From positions 767,405 through 831,404 of the forward strand of contig NZ_FPKO01000009.1 of the NCBI RefSeq assembly GCF_900119385.1: a stretch of DNA of 64,000 nucleotides, given 5' to 3'. The translations under genes and the position numbers were made by a program. The stretch comes from Thermophilibacter mediterraneus. GTDB taxonomy: Bacteria; Actinomycetota; Coriobacteriia; Coriobacteriales; Atopobiaceae. Under the pieces are notes generated by a model that saw only the letters and a program-made list of their open reading frames with translations, had not been told where the DNA came from and ran no database searches. Below, one piece after another: positions 36,035 through 44,863 of the stretch (positions within the stretch are counted from its first letter, which is position 1; each line of letters opens with the position of its first letter).

Positions 36035-36775
36035 CTACGACGACCGCATCAGTGCGTGTCGGAGCCTGTAGCTTTCGCCCTCGAAGACGACGAGCTGCCC
36101 GTGGTGCGCGACCCGGTCGATGATCGCGGCTGCCATCTGGTCGTCGGTCAGCACCGCTCCCCACCTGGAGAAGTCCACGTTGGTCGTTATGGCCAGCGAC
36201 CGCCTCTCGTAGCTCGCGTCGATCACCTGGAAGAGGAGGCGCGCGCCGTCCCGGTCGACCGGGACGTAGCCGAACTCGTCGAGCAGGATCAGGTCGGTCC
36301 TCTCCAGGGACCTCATGAGCTTTCTCGCCGTGCCGTCCCTCTTCGCCTCCGAGAGGAGCGTCACCAGCTCCGTCGTCGTGAAGTAGCGCACCCTCATTCC
36401 CATGGAGCACGCGACCGTCCCCATCGCGACGAGCATGTGCGTCTTCCCGGTCCCGACCGGGCCGAACAGGACGAGGTTCTGAGCCTTCCTCACGAACGCG
36501 CACGTCGTCACGTCCTCCCGGGACAGCCTGGGCGGCAGCCTCACCGCCGACCAGTCGTACCCCTCGAAGGTCTTCGGGACCGGGAAGTTCGCGCGCTTGA
36601 GCAGGCGCCTCCTCCTGTTCGAGTCGCGGAAGGCGAGCTCGGCCTCCAGCATCCTGGAGATCGCCCCCTTCTCGACGTCCGAGCAGTTCTCCACGACGTC
36701 GCCCATGGTGTGGTTGGAGAGCATCACGGCCCTCCCGCAGGCCCTGAGCCTGGCGTCCGAGGCGGAGTCCGCCAC
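36035..36775 (-). CDS. istB: IS21 helper ATPase IstB
   Basis: This 246-residue AAA+ protein resembles DnaC. Walker A is GPVGTGKT, Walker B LILLDEFGYV, and an N-terminal helical region contacts IstA. It chooses target DNA and activates the transposase. GTG 36775 begins one base after the istA stop (TAGCGTG), so translation is coupled. It appears intact. Confidence 0.93.
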   Translation of the reverse strand: MADSASDARLRACGRAVMLSNHTMGDVVENCSDVEKGAISRMLEAELAFRDSNRRRRLLKRANFPVPKTFEGYDWSAVRLPPRLSREDVTTCAFVRKAQNLVLFGPVGTGKTHMLVAMGTVACSMGMRVRYFTTTELVTLLSEAKRDGTARKLMRSLERTDLILLDEFGYVPVDRDGARLLFQVIDASYERRSLAITTNVDFSRWGAVLTDDQMAAAIIDRVAHHGQLVVFEGESYRLRHALMRSS

Positions 36776-36776
36776 G

Positions 36777-38282
36777 CTACACCGCCTCCTTCCCGAGGAA
36801 CGCGCGGTCGTACTCGGAGAGGTCCGGTCCCGGGTCGGGCCCGGAGACGCCGGAGAGCAGCCTCAGGGAGAGGACGCGGAGGTCGCTGCGGCTGAAGTCG
36901 CCGCCACGCCTCACGAGCTCGAGCTACGACTCGCCCGCGCCTCCGATCCCCCCCCCCCCGGCGACCTCCGAGAGCATCGTCACGCACCTCGACAGCGACG
37001 CCCTGTCGAGCCCGTCCAGGTCCTCGACCACCCCGGCGGGCAGCGCCGAGCGCACGCGGGACTCGCGCCAGGCCCCAGGCCGCCGGCCAAGGAGCCCGAG
37101 CTCCGCCACGGGGTCGACGTCGACCGTGACGCCCCCGCCGAACCTCCTGCGGTACCTGGCGACGAGCTCGCCCGTCCCCTGGCTGACGATCGTCACCTCG
37201 TGGGCGCCGAGACCGACCGCGACGTCGGCGCCCGCGAGCTCGGGCCCGGCGCCGTAGGAGTGGGTGCCCACGGTGACCTCGCCCCACTTGTCGCACGGTC
37301 TCACGAGCCAGGTCACGCAGGAGAACGGCCTGGAGGGCAGGGGGCGGAGGGCGGCGCGGTCCGACTCGAAGAGCTCGCCCCACGTGCCGTCCCTCCTCCA
37401 GTGTCCCCTCTCACCGAAGCCGTCTGCCACCCCGAGGAGGGACTCGTCGTACTCCCGCAGGTCGCCGACGCGGGGGACGGGGACGAATACGTTGGAGCGC
37501 ACGAAGGCGACCTTGCGCTCGACGTGACCCTTCTCGTGCCCCGCGTCGGGGCTGCAGAACCTCGCCTCGAAGCCGTAGTGGAGCCTGAACCTGCGGAAGA
37601 GCTCGGCCTCCCTCACCTCGTCGAGGACCCGGCGCCCCGCCCCGGTCGCGTTGTCGAACACGACGACGGGAGGGACTCCCCCTATGTGGCGAAAGACGTC
37701 GGCGAGGCCCTGACACACGCACTCCGACGTGCACCCTCGGAACACCTGGAACCACGACATGCTGGAGTGCGGGAACGAGACCACGAGGAACAGCATCCGC
37801 TCCCTGCCGTCCGCGGTGTCGAAGTCGGCCTCGCCGAAGTCGGCCTGCGCGGTTCCGGGGGACCACTCGAGGTCGAGGAAGCCCTCGGGGGCTCGGCCCC
37901 TCATCTCGAGCTTCCTGTCGTGGACGTACTTCTGGACCAGGGTGTACCCGCCGTCGTAGCCGGCGCGGCGGAGCTCGGCGAGGATCTTCCTCGCGGTGTG
38001 GCGCTGCTTCCTCCAGACGTGCCTGTCGGCCTCCAGTATGGAGTCGATCGTCGGCTTGTACGGATCCAGCTTCGACGGCCCCGGGACGACGCCGGCGGGA
38101 GGCTCGGGCGAGAAGTCGACCTCGTCGAGGAACTTTCTGACCGTCTTCCTGTCGTGCCCCGTCCTACGGGCTATCTCGGATATGCAGTACCCCTCCGACC
38201 ACAGCCTTCGTATATCATCGATTTGCGGCATGTCCAGCATCCTCTCCACGACCCCTCTCCTCATCGCTGGCTTGGACCCCAA
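36777..38282 (-). pseudogene. istA: IS21 transposase IstA with in-frame amber codon
   Basis: The frame encodes an N-terminal HTH (EIARRTGHDRKTVRKFL) and a DDE core: QADFGEAD, VVVFDN and KGHVERKV. It stops at TAG 36924-36926 after ...GGAGES, then continues in the same frame with LELVRRGGDFSRSDLRVL...YDRAFLGKEAV to the TAG at 36777-36779, next to istB. The full 501 codons match IstA length. A 12-G homopolymer (minus strand, 36948-36959) lies just upstream. A TAC-to-TAG change is the simplest reading, so transposition is probably impaired. Confidence 0.8.
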
Positions 38283-38385
38283 CGACTCGAGGGTAGGTCG
38301 TCTCTAGGTTGTTCGGCATGCCGTCACTAACAAACTGGGGAATTCCCCGCCGTGATTCCGGGGCAGAGCCCCTGTGAATCCGGCC

Positions 38386-38776
38386 ATTTATAGGCTATCT
38401 CAGACACGAGATGCTGGCCTATGCGCTTCAGGCCTTCGGACGTGGCCACGCCCAGCTGCTCGGACGCATTCTCTCTGGTTATGAAAAGGCGAAGAGGCTG
38501 CAGATTCGCGGGATGATCGCCTATGCGATGGTTGCCGCGCTGGCCCTAGTTGTTGTCCTGGCGCTTCCGCTTTCCATGGATGCGGAGCTTAGGGTTATCG
38601 TTTGGCTCTCGTTTGCCGGGCTGCTCTTCATTCCGTTCATTCCTCTGTGGATTCTGCTCTGCAACCATGTTCTCGCACCTGACTGGAATACCTATGCGAC
38701 GTGGTATCGCCGTCGTGATCGCAAGGGGCTTGGCTTCGAGGATCCCTATCGCGCCATGGGCATGACGCGTTCGTAG
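38386..38776 (+). pseudogene. 3' part of the IS-interrupted small membrane-protein gene
   Basis: This fragment continues the frame begun at 35831: PFIGYLRHEMLAYALQAFG..., then two hydrophobic helices (IAYAMVAALALVVVLALPLS and VIVWLSFAGLLFIPFIPLWI) and a charged tail. The reconstructed protein is 177 residues with two transmembrane segments. ATG 38411 could still initiate a 121-residue remnant. Function unknown. Confidence 0.65.
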
Positions 38777-38902
38777 CGAGAGCGATAAAAAGAAGCCGTG
38801 CTTGCGGTCTCGTGCCACGTAGACGAGGGCGCGTTGGGTCCATTTTCCGCTTGCGAGGCAGGGGTGGAGTTCCGCCTGTTTTTCTCCAAAAATGGCTAAA
38901 CA

Positions 38903-38942
38903 ACGGCCTTGTTTTCGCCAATCGATGCGAAAACAAGGCCGT
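38903..38942. terminator. 16-bp perfect hairpin, probable bidirectional terminator
   Basis: ACGGCCTTGTTTTCGC (38903-38918) pairs perfectly with GCGAAAACAAGGCCGT (38927-38942), loop CAATCGAT. On the minus strand it lies just beyond ohyA and is followed by TGTTTA, so it can terminate that transcript. On the plus strand no T-run follows. Confidence 0.5.
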
Positions 38943-38950
38943 GTCTGGGA

Positions 38951-38981
38951 GCGTGCAAAAGTGCCTGTCCCCTTTGCACGC
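38951..38981. repeat. REP-like palindrome
   Basis: GCGTGCAAA (38951-38959) pairs with TTTGCACGC (38973-38981). The loop AGTGCCTGTCCCC is typical of REP-type repeats. The 18 bp CCTGTCCCCTTTGCACGC (38964-38981) recur exactly at 49584-49601. It overlaps the ohyA stop codon. Confidence 0.6.
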
Positions 38982-40876
38982 TAGATTGCCTTGAACTCCC
39001 TGAGGATTTTCTCGATGTCCGTCCCCTTGATCTTCTTGAGCGCCTCCTTGAGCGCAAAGCGCTCGACCAGTCCGAGCTTCATGTCGGTGATCGGCTTGCC
39101 GTCACGCAGCTTCACGCTCGCCATGAGCAGGTCGCGCACGTCAAAGACGCTGCCCCACACCTCGGGCACGCCGCGGTCAACGTCGCAGAGCGTGTAGACG
39201 GCCTCCATGCCCGTGCGCATGGAGTACTCCGTGGTGAAGATGGTGTCGCGCGGCGTCTCGGCGAACTGGCCGATGAAGGCAAAGTTGACCGCGCCGTCGG
39301 GCACCACGTCGGGGCGGTCGCCCGCCGCCCGCGGCATGAAGAACGCCGTGATGTAGGGCATCATGACGGGCACCGTGTTGGCATGGTTCGCGGCGAGCTC
39401 GGCGATGCGGTCCTCCGGGACGCCCATGTGGTAGAGCCACTCCTGGCAGATCTCCTCGCCCGTGCAGTCGCGCATGGGCTTTTTCACGTAGTTGCCGGGC
39501 TCGTCGGGGAAGAGGCCGTACACCCAGACGCACAGTTCGTTCTTGGGCTGGTCGCGGAACTGCTGCTGGCGGTTGAGCGTCCAGCTCATGAGCCAGTTGG
39601 AGTCGGTGCAGGTCACGATGCCGCCGGTGACCACGTGGCCGGTGAAGGGGTCGCGCTTGCAGATCGCCTGGATGTAGGGCGGTATCTCCCCGTCGAGGGT
39701 CGTGACCGTGGCGCTCATCCACTTGGTCTTCTCGGGGTCGCCGCAGAAGGTGTCGGGACGGCCGAAGCTGGGGTCCTGTGCCGCAATGCGGCGCCACATG
39801 TCCCAGCCGCCGCCGGGGGCGAGCTCGGGCCTCCACGCGGCGGGTCTGTCCTGCGCCCCCATGGTGGAGTTTTCGACGCAGCCGCCGTTGGTGATGAAGA
39901 CGAGGTCGTCCTCGGTGAGGTCAATGACCGCGGTCGCATCGGTCCCCGCATCGTCGCCTGCTGCCGTCCGGCTCAGCACGATGCGCGTCGCGACCTTCTT
40001 CGCGGGCGAGCTGTGGGGGTTGCGCGGAAGGGCCTCCTGCTGGATGCGCTGAATGGTGTCCTGGCCGGTGCCGGTGCGCGGGCGTACCGGGCCTGAGCCG
40101 CCTCCGATGGAGAACCTGATGTCCTCGACCTTCGTGTTGAAGTGGAACTGAACGCCCGCGGCCTTGAGGTACTCGACGAGGGGCAAGATCATCGACTCGT
40201 ACTGGTTGTACCTGGTGAAGCGCAGGGCCGAGAAGTCCGGCAGCCCGGCGATGTGGTGGATGTAGCGCTTGATGTAGAGCTTCATCTCGAGCGCGGAGTG
40301 CCAGTTCTCGAACGCAAACATGGTGCGCCAGTACATCCAGAAGTTGGAGGAGAGCACCTCATCGTCAAAGAAGTCGGTGATGGGTCGGTCGTAGAGCTTC
40401 TCGTCGGGCGTGAAGAAGAGCTCCATGATCTCCATGGCCGCCTTGTCCGAGAGGCCGAACTTCCCGGCGCACCCTGCGTCCTGCCCGCGGTTCTTCGTCG
40501 CACGGCAGAGCGAGTAGTTGGGATCCTCCTTGTTGAGCCAGTAGTACTCGTCCAGGACGGACACCCCAGGCGTCTCGATGGAGGGGATGGAGCGGAACAG
40601 GTCCCACATCACCTCGAAGTGGTTGTCCATCTCGCGGCCGCCGCGCATGACGTAGCCAAGGCCGGGGATGTCGAGGCCGTCGCACGCGCCGCCGGGCACG
40701 CCGTCCTTCTCGAAGATGTGAATGTTCTTGCCTGGCATCTGGGCGTCGCGTACGAGATAGCACGCGGCGGAGAGCGCCGCCAAGCCCGTGCCCACGATGT
40801 AGGCGCTCTTGTGCTCGATGCCCGCGGGCTTCCTCGGGCGAGCGAACGCTTCGTAGTTGCCGCTTGAGTAGTACAT
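38981..40876 (-). CDS. ohyA: Oleate hydratase (FAD-dependent)
   Basis: This 631-residue enzyme adds water across the cis-9 double bond of oleate or linoleate, giving 10-hydroxy acids, a detoxification typical of gut bacteria. The FAD-binding motif is YIVGTGLAALSAACYL, with EKDGVPGGACDG, MRGGREMDNHFE and a C-terminal YSMRTGMEAVYTL. Length agrees with the family. ATG 40876 is preceded by AGGAAAGGTG. The TetR gene upstream on the same strand is the likely regulator. Confidence 0.95.
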   Translation of the reverse strand: MYYSSGNYEAFARPRKPAGIEHKSAYIVGTGLAALSAACYLVRDAQMPGKNIHIFEKDGVPGGACDGLDIPGLGYVMRGGREMDNHFEVMWDLFRSIPSIETPGVSVLDEYYWLNKEDPNYSLCRATKNRGQDAGCAGKFGLSDKAAMEIMELFFTPDEKLYDRPITDFFDDEVLSSNFWMYWRTMFAFENWHSALEMKLYIKRYIHHIAGLPDFSALRFTRYNQYESMILPLVEYLKAAGVQFHFNTKVEDIRFSIGGGSGPVRPRTGTGQDTIQRIQQEALPRNPHSSPAKKVATRIVLSRTAAGDDAGTDATAVIDLTEDDLVFITNGGCVENSTMGAQDRPAAWRPELAPGGGWDMWRRIAAQDPSFGRPDTFCGDPEKTKWMSATVTTLDGEIPPYIQAICKRDPFTGHVVTGGIVTCTDSNWLMSWTLNRQQQFRDQPKNELCVWVYGLFPDEPGNYVKKPMRDCTGEEICQEWLYHMGVPEDRIAELAANHANTVPVMMPYITAFFMPRAAGDRPDVVPDGAVNFAFIGQFAETPRDTIFTTEYSMRTGMEAVYTLCDVDRGVPEVWGSVFDVRDLLMASVKLRDGKPITDMKLGLVERFALKEALKKIKGTDIEKILREFKAI

Positions 40877-41048
40877 GGCCGCACCTTTCCTACGTGCGCA
40901 CCGGGCGTGTCCGATGCGTCTGATTCCATGGTGGGACCTCGACGGGGGGCACACCATGAGCAGGGCGGCGCTTCTGTAAGGTTTCTTATCAATGTGGCCG
41001 GATTGTACAGACGGGCGAGAAGAACGGGCGAGGCCCGCGCCGCGTCCC

Positions 41049-41663
41049 TTACGGCGCGGCGGGTCCCTCCGGCACGCTGCCCTCGCTCCCGGCGACGTAG
41101 CCGCCGGGGACCTCGAGCCGGTCGAGCGCGGTCTCGATGGCGCCATCCGAGATGGTGGCGACCCTCTGCACCAGCTGCTGCGGGTCGTCGCGCATGTCTC
41201 GGGCGATCCAGTCCAGGACCGTCCCGATGAGCGCGTGGGCGAAGAAGCGCGCGATGAAGTCCCTGTCCTGCTCGCGCACGTGCCTCCGTGCCGCATGCTC
41301 GTCCACCACGTCCTTCACCAGGTCGCTCACCACGGGGACGAGAAACCGCTCCACCTGCTCGCGGCTCATGTCGTGGTAGACGCTCGTGATGAAGGGCTTG
41401 TTCTCGCGTAGGGCGAGAAACGTGTCAAGAAGGCCGGTCTGCCAGGTGCCCGCGGTCTTGTTGCCGGCGATGGCCCGCGCGGCGTCCTCAGCGCACGCCC
41501 ATTCGACCAGGTCGTAGATGTCCTGGAAGTGATAGTAGAACGTCATGCGGCTGATGCCGCAGTCGTCGGTGATGTCTGCGATGGTGATCTTGCCCAGGGG
41601 CTTTACGAGCAGGAGGCGCTTGAGCGACTCCTCGAGCGCGCGCTTGGTGAGCTTGCTTGACAT
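41049..41663 (-). CDS. TetR-family transcriptional regulator
   Basis: This 204-residue regulator has the N-terminal HTH KITIADITDDCGISRMTFYYHFQDIYDLV and a C-terminal ligand domain (LVPVVSDLVKDVVDEHAARRHV...FFAHALIGTVLDWI) similar to the DhaS-like group. It precedes ohyA by 172 bp on the same strand, so fatty-acid-responsive control of ohyA is plausible but inferred. ATG 41663 has GGGAGGGC upstream. Confidence 0.85.
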   Translation of the reverse strand: MSSKLTKRALEESLKRLLLVKPLGKITIADITDDCGISRMTFYYHFQDIYDLVEWACAEDAARAIAGNKTAGTWQTGLLDTFLALRENKPFITSVYHDMSREQVERFLVPVVSDLVKDVVDEHAARRHVREQDRDFIARFFAHALIGTVLDWIARDMRDDPQQLVQRVATISDGAIETALDRLEVPGGYVAGSEGSVPEGPAAP

Positions 41664-41829
41664 GTGCCCTCCCGGTGGTCGTTTCTCTTCGTATACCCTT
41701 GCGCACGAGGGGGATTCGCGGACAGCGACGGTGGCGCCCAACTTCGCTCACGTCTCACGTCACGGGTCTGCTCTGGTACATGTCTCGCACGAACGCTGAG
41801 GCGCTGCTGCCGAGGAGCGCCCTCCCAAC

Positions 41830-43041
41830 CTAGTTCAGCAGCCAATCAACGAGGTTGCGCTGCTCAATGCCGTTATGGTCCGTCGTGCCGATGCGGTCCA
41901 GGGTGAGCAACGTCTTGGGGTAGGAGTCTCCCAGCAGCTCGAGCGGACGCAGCTCGCGACGCAGCGTCGCCTCGTCCAGTACGGACAGCGCGACCTGATA
42001 GTAGTGCGGCCTGCCCTCGCGCTCGGCAACGAAGTCGATCTCCAAATCTCCCACGCGCCCTACGCGCACCGTGTGGTAGCGCCGCAGCAGCTCTAGGTAC
42101 ACGACGTTTTCCACACGATGTCCGAGGTCGCTGCCGTCGCGTCCGAGCAGCAGATGCCTGAAGCCAAGGTCGCCGAGGTAGTACTTGCCCCCCTGCTGTC
42201 GCAGGCGCCGACCCTTGGCATCGTAGGGATCGGCCTTGAAGATGAGGTAGCACTCCATGAGCGCGTTGAGATACTCGCCGACGGTGGTTGGGGAGACTTT
42301 TGAGCCGTTGGCCGTCAGCGTGTCCGCGACCGTTTTGAGCGAGAAGCGATTTCCCACGTTATCGGCGAGAAAGGCGAGAAGCGCGCGCAGGACGGGCATG
42401 CTGATGCGGGGGTGCCGCGTCGCCACGTCTTTGACGAGGACGGTGTTGAGCACGCCGTCAAGGTACTCGGACACGTCCTCGGTGGGCAGTAGGGAGGCGT
42501 ACGGCATGCCCCCCAGCGAGAGATAGCGGTTGAGCAGCTCGGTATCGTCCGCGCCGTCCGCAAAGGCGGCGCGGGCGCCACGATACTCCGCGAACGAGAG
42601 CGGCAGGAGTCGGAACTCAACATAACGGCCGGTAAGCAGCGTGGCAAGCTCGCTCGAGAGCAGATCGGAGTTCGATCCGGTGACGTAGACGTCGCAGTCT
42701 TCGCGTGCGTACAGCGCGTCGATTGCTCGCTCAAAGCCCTTGACGCGCTGGGGCTCGTCGATAAACACGTAGCAACTCGGGGAGCTGATGCGGGCGACGG
42801 CGTAATCGTAGAGCTCCTGCGGCGTGGTGGGGGCGGCAAAGCCCAGGCGCTCAAGATCAACCGAGACGATTGACTCCTCGTTCACGCCGGATTCGACAAG
42901 GGCTCGCTGGGCCAGCTTGAGCGCGGTTGACTTACCGCAGCGCCTCAGGCCGGTCACCACTTTGATGACGTCACGGTCCTTCCAGCGGAGAAGCCATTCG
43001 GTTGCCTGGGGGCGTGGGACGATGATTGGCTGGTTTGTCAT
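41830..43041 (-). CDS. AAA_14/DUF4143 ATPase C
   Basis: This 403-residue protein has Walker A GLRRCGKS (31-38), Walker B YVFIDEPQ (91-98) and TGSN. DUF4143 has EIDFVAERE and YYQVA, again lacking the ExK lysine. ATG 43041 fits better than TTG 43062, which lies inside the upstream repeat region. It lies outside the guaA island, with oleate hydratase/TetR downstream and the TetR-ABC operon divergent. Function unknown. Confidence 0.86.
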   Translation of the reverse strand: MTNQPIIVPRPQATEWLLRWKDRDVIKVVTGLRRCGKSTALKLAQRALVESGVNEESIVSVDLERLGFAAPTTPQELYDYAVARISSPSCYVFIDEPQRVKGFERAIDALYAREDCDVYVTGSNSDLLSSELATLLTGRYVEFRLLPLSFAEYRGARAAFADGADDTELLNRYLSLGGMPYASLLPTEDVSEYLDGVLNTVLVKDVATRHPRISMPVLRALLAFLADNVGNRFSLKTVADTLTANGSKVSPTTVGEYLNALMECYLIFKADPYDAKGRRLRQQGGKYYLGDLGFRHLLLGRDGSDLGHRVENVVYLELLRRYHTVRVGRVGDLEIDFVAEREGRPHYYQVALSVLDEATLRRELRPLELLGDSYPKTLLTLDRIGTTDHNGIEQRNLVDWLLN

Positions 43042-43064
43042 GAGCGAGTCCAATCTGTCCAACC

Positions 43065-43104
43065 AAATGGATAAGCTAAGGAAACATCCTAATTCTATCC
43101 ATTT
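43065..43104. promoter_or_regulatory. Inverted-repeat operator over the ATPase C promoter
   Basis: AAATGGATA (43065-43073) and TATCCATTT (43096-43104) are 9-bp inverted repeats. Their 22-bp spacer contains TAGGAT in minus-strand orientation as a -10 candidate. A looser outer pair, CCAATCT (43050-43056) and AGATTGG (43123-43129), encloses it. The inner repeat ends 23 bp before the ATG. Confidence 0.6.
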
Positions 43105-43188
43105 ATCTAGACGAATATCTGTAGATTGGTAAATCTATCCAACAAACTGGAAGTGGCGTGTCGCCCATAATCGCGCAGCGCATCGTGT

Positions 43189-43202
43189 TGACCGAGCGGT
43201 CA
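43189..43202. promoter_or_regulatory. TetR-type operator upstream of tetR-ABC operon
   Basis: TGACCGAGCGGTCA is a perfect 6-2-6 palindrome overlapping a TTGACC -35 (43188-43193). It fits the operator layout of many TetR-family autorepressors, and lies 106 bp upstream of the tetR gene at 43308. Confidence 0.6.
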
Positions 43203-43307
43203 TTGTTGCTCATGAGGCCGCGCGTGCTTTCACCTGCTCAGGTACCCTTCCATATCCGGGTCAACGGGGTAGCCTTGTTCTCGAAAGCCCAGGGAAAGCG
43301 AGGCTCC

Positions 43308-43937
43308 ATGTCAGGCAGGTTCGAGCGCTTCGAGAGTCTTTCCGAGGACCGCAGGAGCGCCGTCGTTGACGCGGCGGTCGAGGTATTCGGCGACGAGGAC
43401 TACGCCCGTGCGTCCACGGCGGACATAGCGAGGCGCGCGGGTGTGTCGAAGAGTCAGCTCTTCTTCTACTTCAAGAACAAAAGGGACCTCTACCTCTACG
43501 TCCTCACAGCGGTCATCAGGCGCGTGGCTGACGCGGTGGTCGACGAGCGCTGGTACCAGATTGACGACTTCTTCGAGATCATGCGCTACGCCGCGACTCG
43601 GAAGGCAGACCTCGTCGAGCTGAGCCCTCGCATCATGGGCTTCTTCGTTCGCGCGTTCTATCCCGGGCACAAAGACGTCTCCGGGGTGCTCGACGCCTTC
43701 ATGACAGATGCCGTGCCGATCATGGTGGGGACGTACCTGGGCCATGTGCGCTGGGAGCGCTTCCGGGAGGACGTCGACCCCATGCGGGTGGTGCGCATGC
43801 TCGTGTGGTGCGGGGACGGCTATCTGCACGAGCGGCTGCGCGGCGGAGGGACGTTCGATATGGGGGAGATGCTCTCGGAGTTTCTCGTCTGGCTCGACTG
43901 GCTCAAGAGGGCCACGTACAGGGAGGAGTACCTATGA
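43308..43937 (+). CDS. TetR-family regulator of an ABC exporter operon
   Basis: This 209-residue protein has the HTH STADIARRAGVSKSQLFFYFKNKRDLY and a divergent ligand-binding domain. ATG 43308 follows AGGGAAAGCGAGG. Its TGA overlaps the ABC ATPase ATG (ATGA), so regulator and transporter are one operon. Autorepression through TGACCGAGCGGTCA is inferred. The inducer is unknown. Confidence 0.86.
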   Translation: MSGRFERFESLSEDRRSAVVDAAVEVFGDEDYARASTADIARRAGVSKSQLFFYFKNKRDLYLYVLTAVIRRVADAVVDERWYQIDDFFEIMRYAATRKADLVELSPRIMGFFVRAFYPGHKDVSGVLDAFMTDAVPIMVGTYLGHVRWERFREDVDPMRVVRMLVWCGDGYLHERLRGGGTFDMGEMLSEFLVWLDWLKRATYREEYL

Positions 43938-44854
43938 CAGCGGGCAAAGCGGGGGCCGCGATCAGCGTGCGGGGGCTTACGAAGGACTATGGGCGAGGTC
44001 GCGGCGTCTTCGGCGCCGACCTGTCGGTCGCCTCGGGCGAGGTGCTTGGGTTTCTCGGTCCCAACGGGGCTGGGAAGACGGTGACGATGCGCAATCTCAT
44101 GGGGTTCGTGAGGCCGCAGTCGGGGACTGTTGAGGTCCTCGGGCACGACTGCTTCCGGGATCGCCCATGGGTGCAGGCTCGTCTGGGCTACCTGCCCGGG
44201 GAGAACGCGTGCATGCAGGAGATGTCTGCGCGGTCCTTCCTCGACCTCATGGCGGGAATGCGGGGCATGCGCGACCGCTCACGTATGCTGGAGCTCGCTG
44301 ACGCCTTCGGTCTGGACCTCGGCGCGCGGATCGGCGGGATGTCCAAGGGCAATCGGCAGAAGGTCGCGATTGTGGCGGCGTTCATGGCCCGTCCGGACGT
44401 GCTCCTGCTTGACGAGCCGACGAGTGGTCTCGATCCGCTCATGCAGGAACGCTTCCTCGACCTCGTTGCTGAGGAGCGGGCGCGCGGCGCCGCCGTCCTT
44501 CTCTCCTCGCACATCTTCGAGGAGATCGGGCGCGCGTGCGACCGAGTGGCGTTCATCCGCGCGGGACGTGTTGTCATGACTTGCACCATGGACGAGGCGC
44601 GCTCGATGCGGGGCCGCGGCTATACGGTCGAGTTCTCGAGCGCGCGGGAGCGCTCGCGCTGGGAGCACGCCCACGGCGCCGAGCCAGCGGAGGGGGATGC
44701 CCGCGGCGTCGAGCTCAGCGACGTGCGCGACGTGAACGCTCTCATCCGCGAGCTTTCCCTCTACGACGTTGCCTCGGTCACGTCCCGCGAACAGACTCTC
44801 GAGGAGCTGTTCCTTCACCTGTACGAGGGCGCTGAGCCCTCGTGGCAAAGCTAG
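43934..44854 (+). CDS. ABC-2 type exporter ATPase
   Basis: This 306-residue nucleotide-binding subunit has Walker A GPNGAGKT, Q-loop region LGYLPGENACMQEM, an atypical signature MSKGNRQKVAIV and Walker B LLLDEPTSGLDP. The C-terminal about 90 residues resemble those of drug or lantibiotic exporters. It overlaps tetR by 4 bp and precedes its permease by 9 bp. Exported substrate unknown. Confidence 0.9.
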   Translation: MTAGKAGAAISVRGLTKDYGRGRGVFGADLSVASGEVLGFLGPNGAGKTVTMRNLMGFVRPQSGTVEVLGHDCFRDRPWVQARLGYLPGENACMQEMSARSFLDLMAGMRGMRDRSRMLELADAFGLDLGARIGGMSKGNRQKVAIVAAFMARPDVLLLDEPTSGLDPLMQERFLDLVAEERARGAAVLLSSHIFEEIGRACDRVAFIRAGRVVMTCTMDEARSMRGRGYTVEFSSARERSRWEHAHGAEPAEGDARGVELSDVRDVNALIRELSLYDVASVTSREQTLEELFLHLYEGAEPSWQS

Positions 44855-44863
44855 GGGGTTCTG

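Larger units (their letters stand above)
35974..38382 (-). mobile_element. IS21-family insertion sequence (about 2.4 kb)
   Basis: It encodes istA and istB on the minus strand. Ends are CTGATTCACA (35974-35983) and TGTGAATCCG (38373-38382), 9/10 inverted. Subterminal inverted repeats at 36000-36021 and 38335-38356 match at 19/22 positions and include GGGGAAATCCCC / GGGGAATTCCCC. GCC flanks both ends (35971-35973 and 38383-38385), a possible short target duplication. Insertion split a host gene in frame. Confidence 0.85.
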
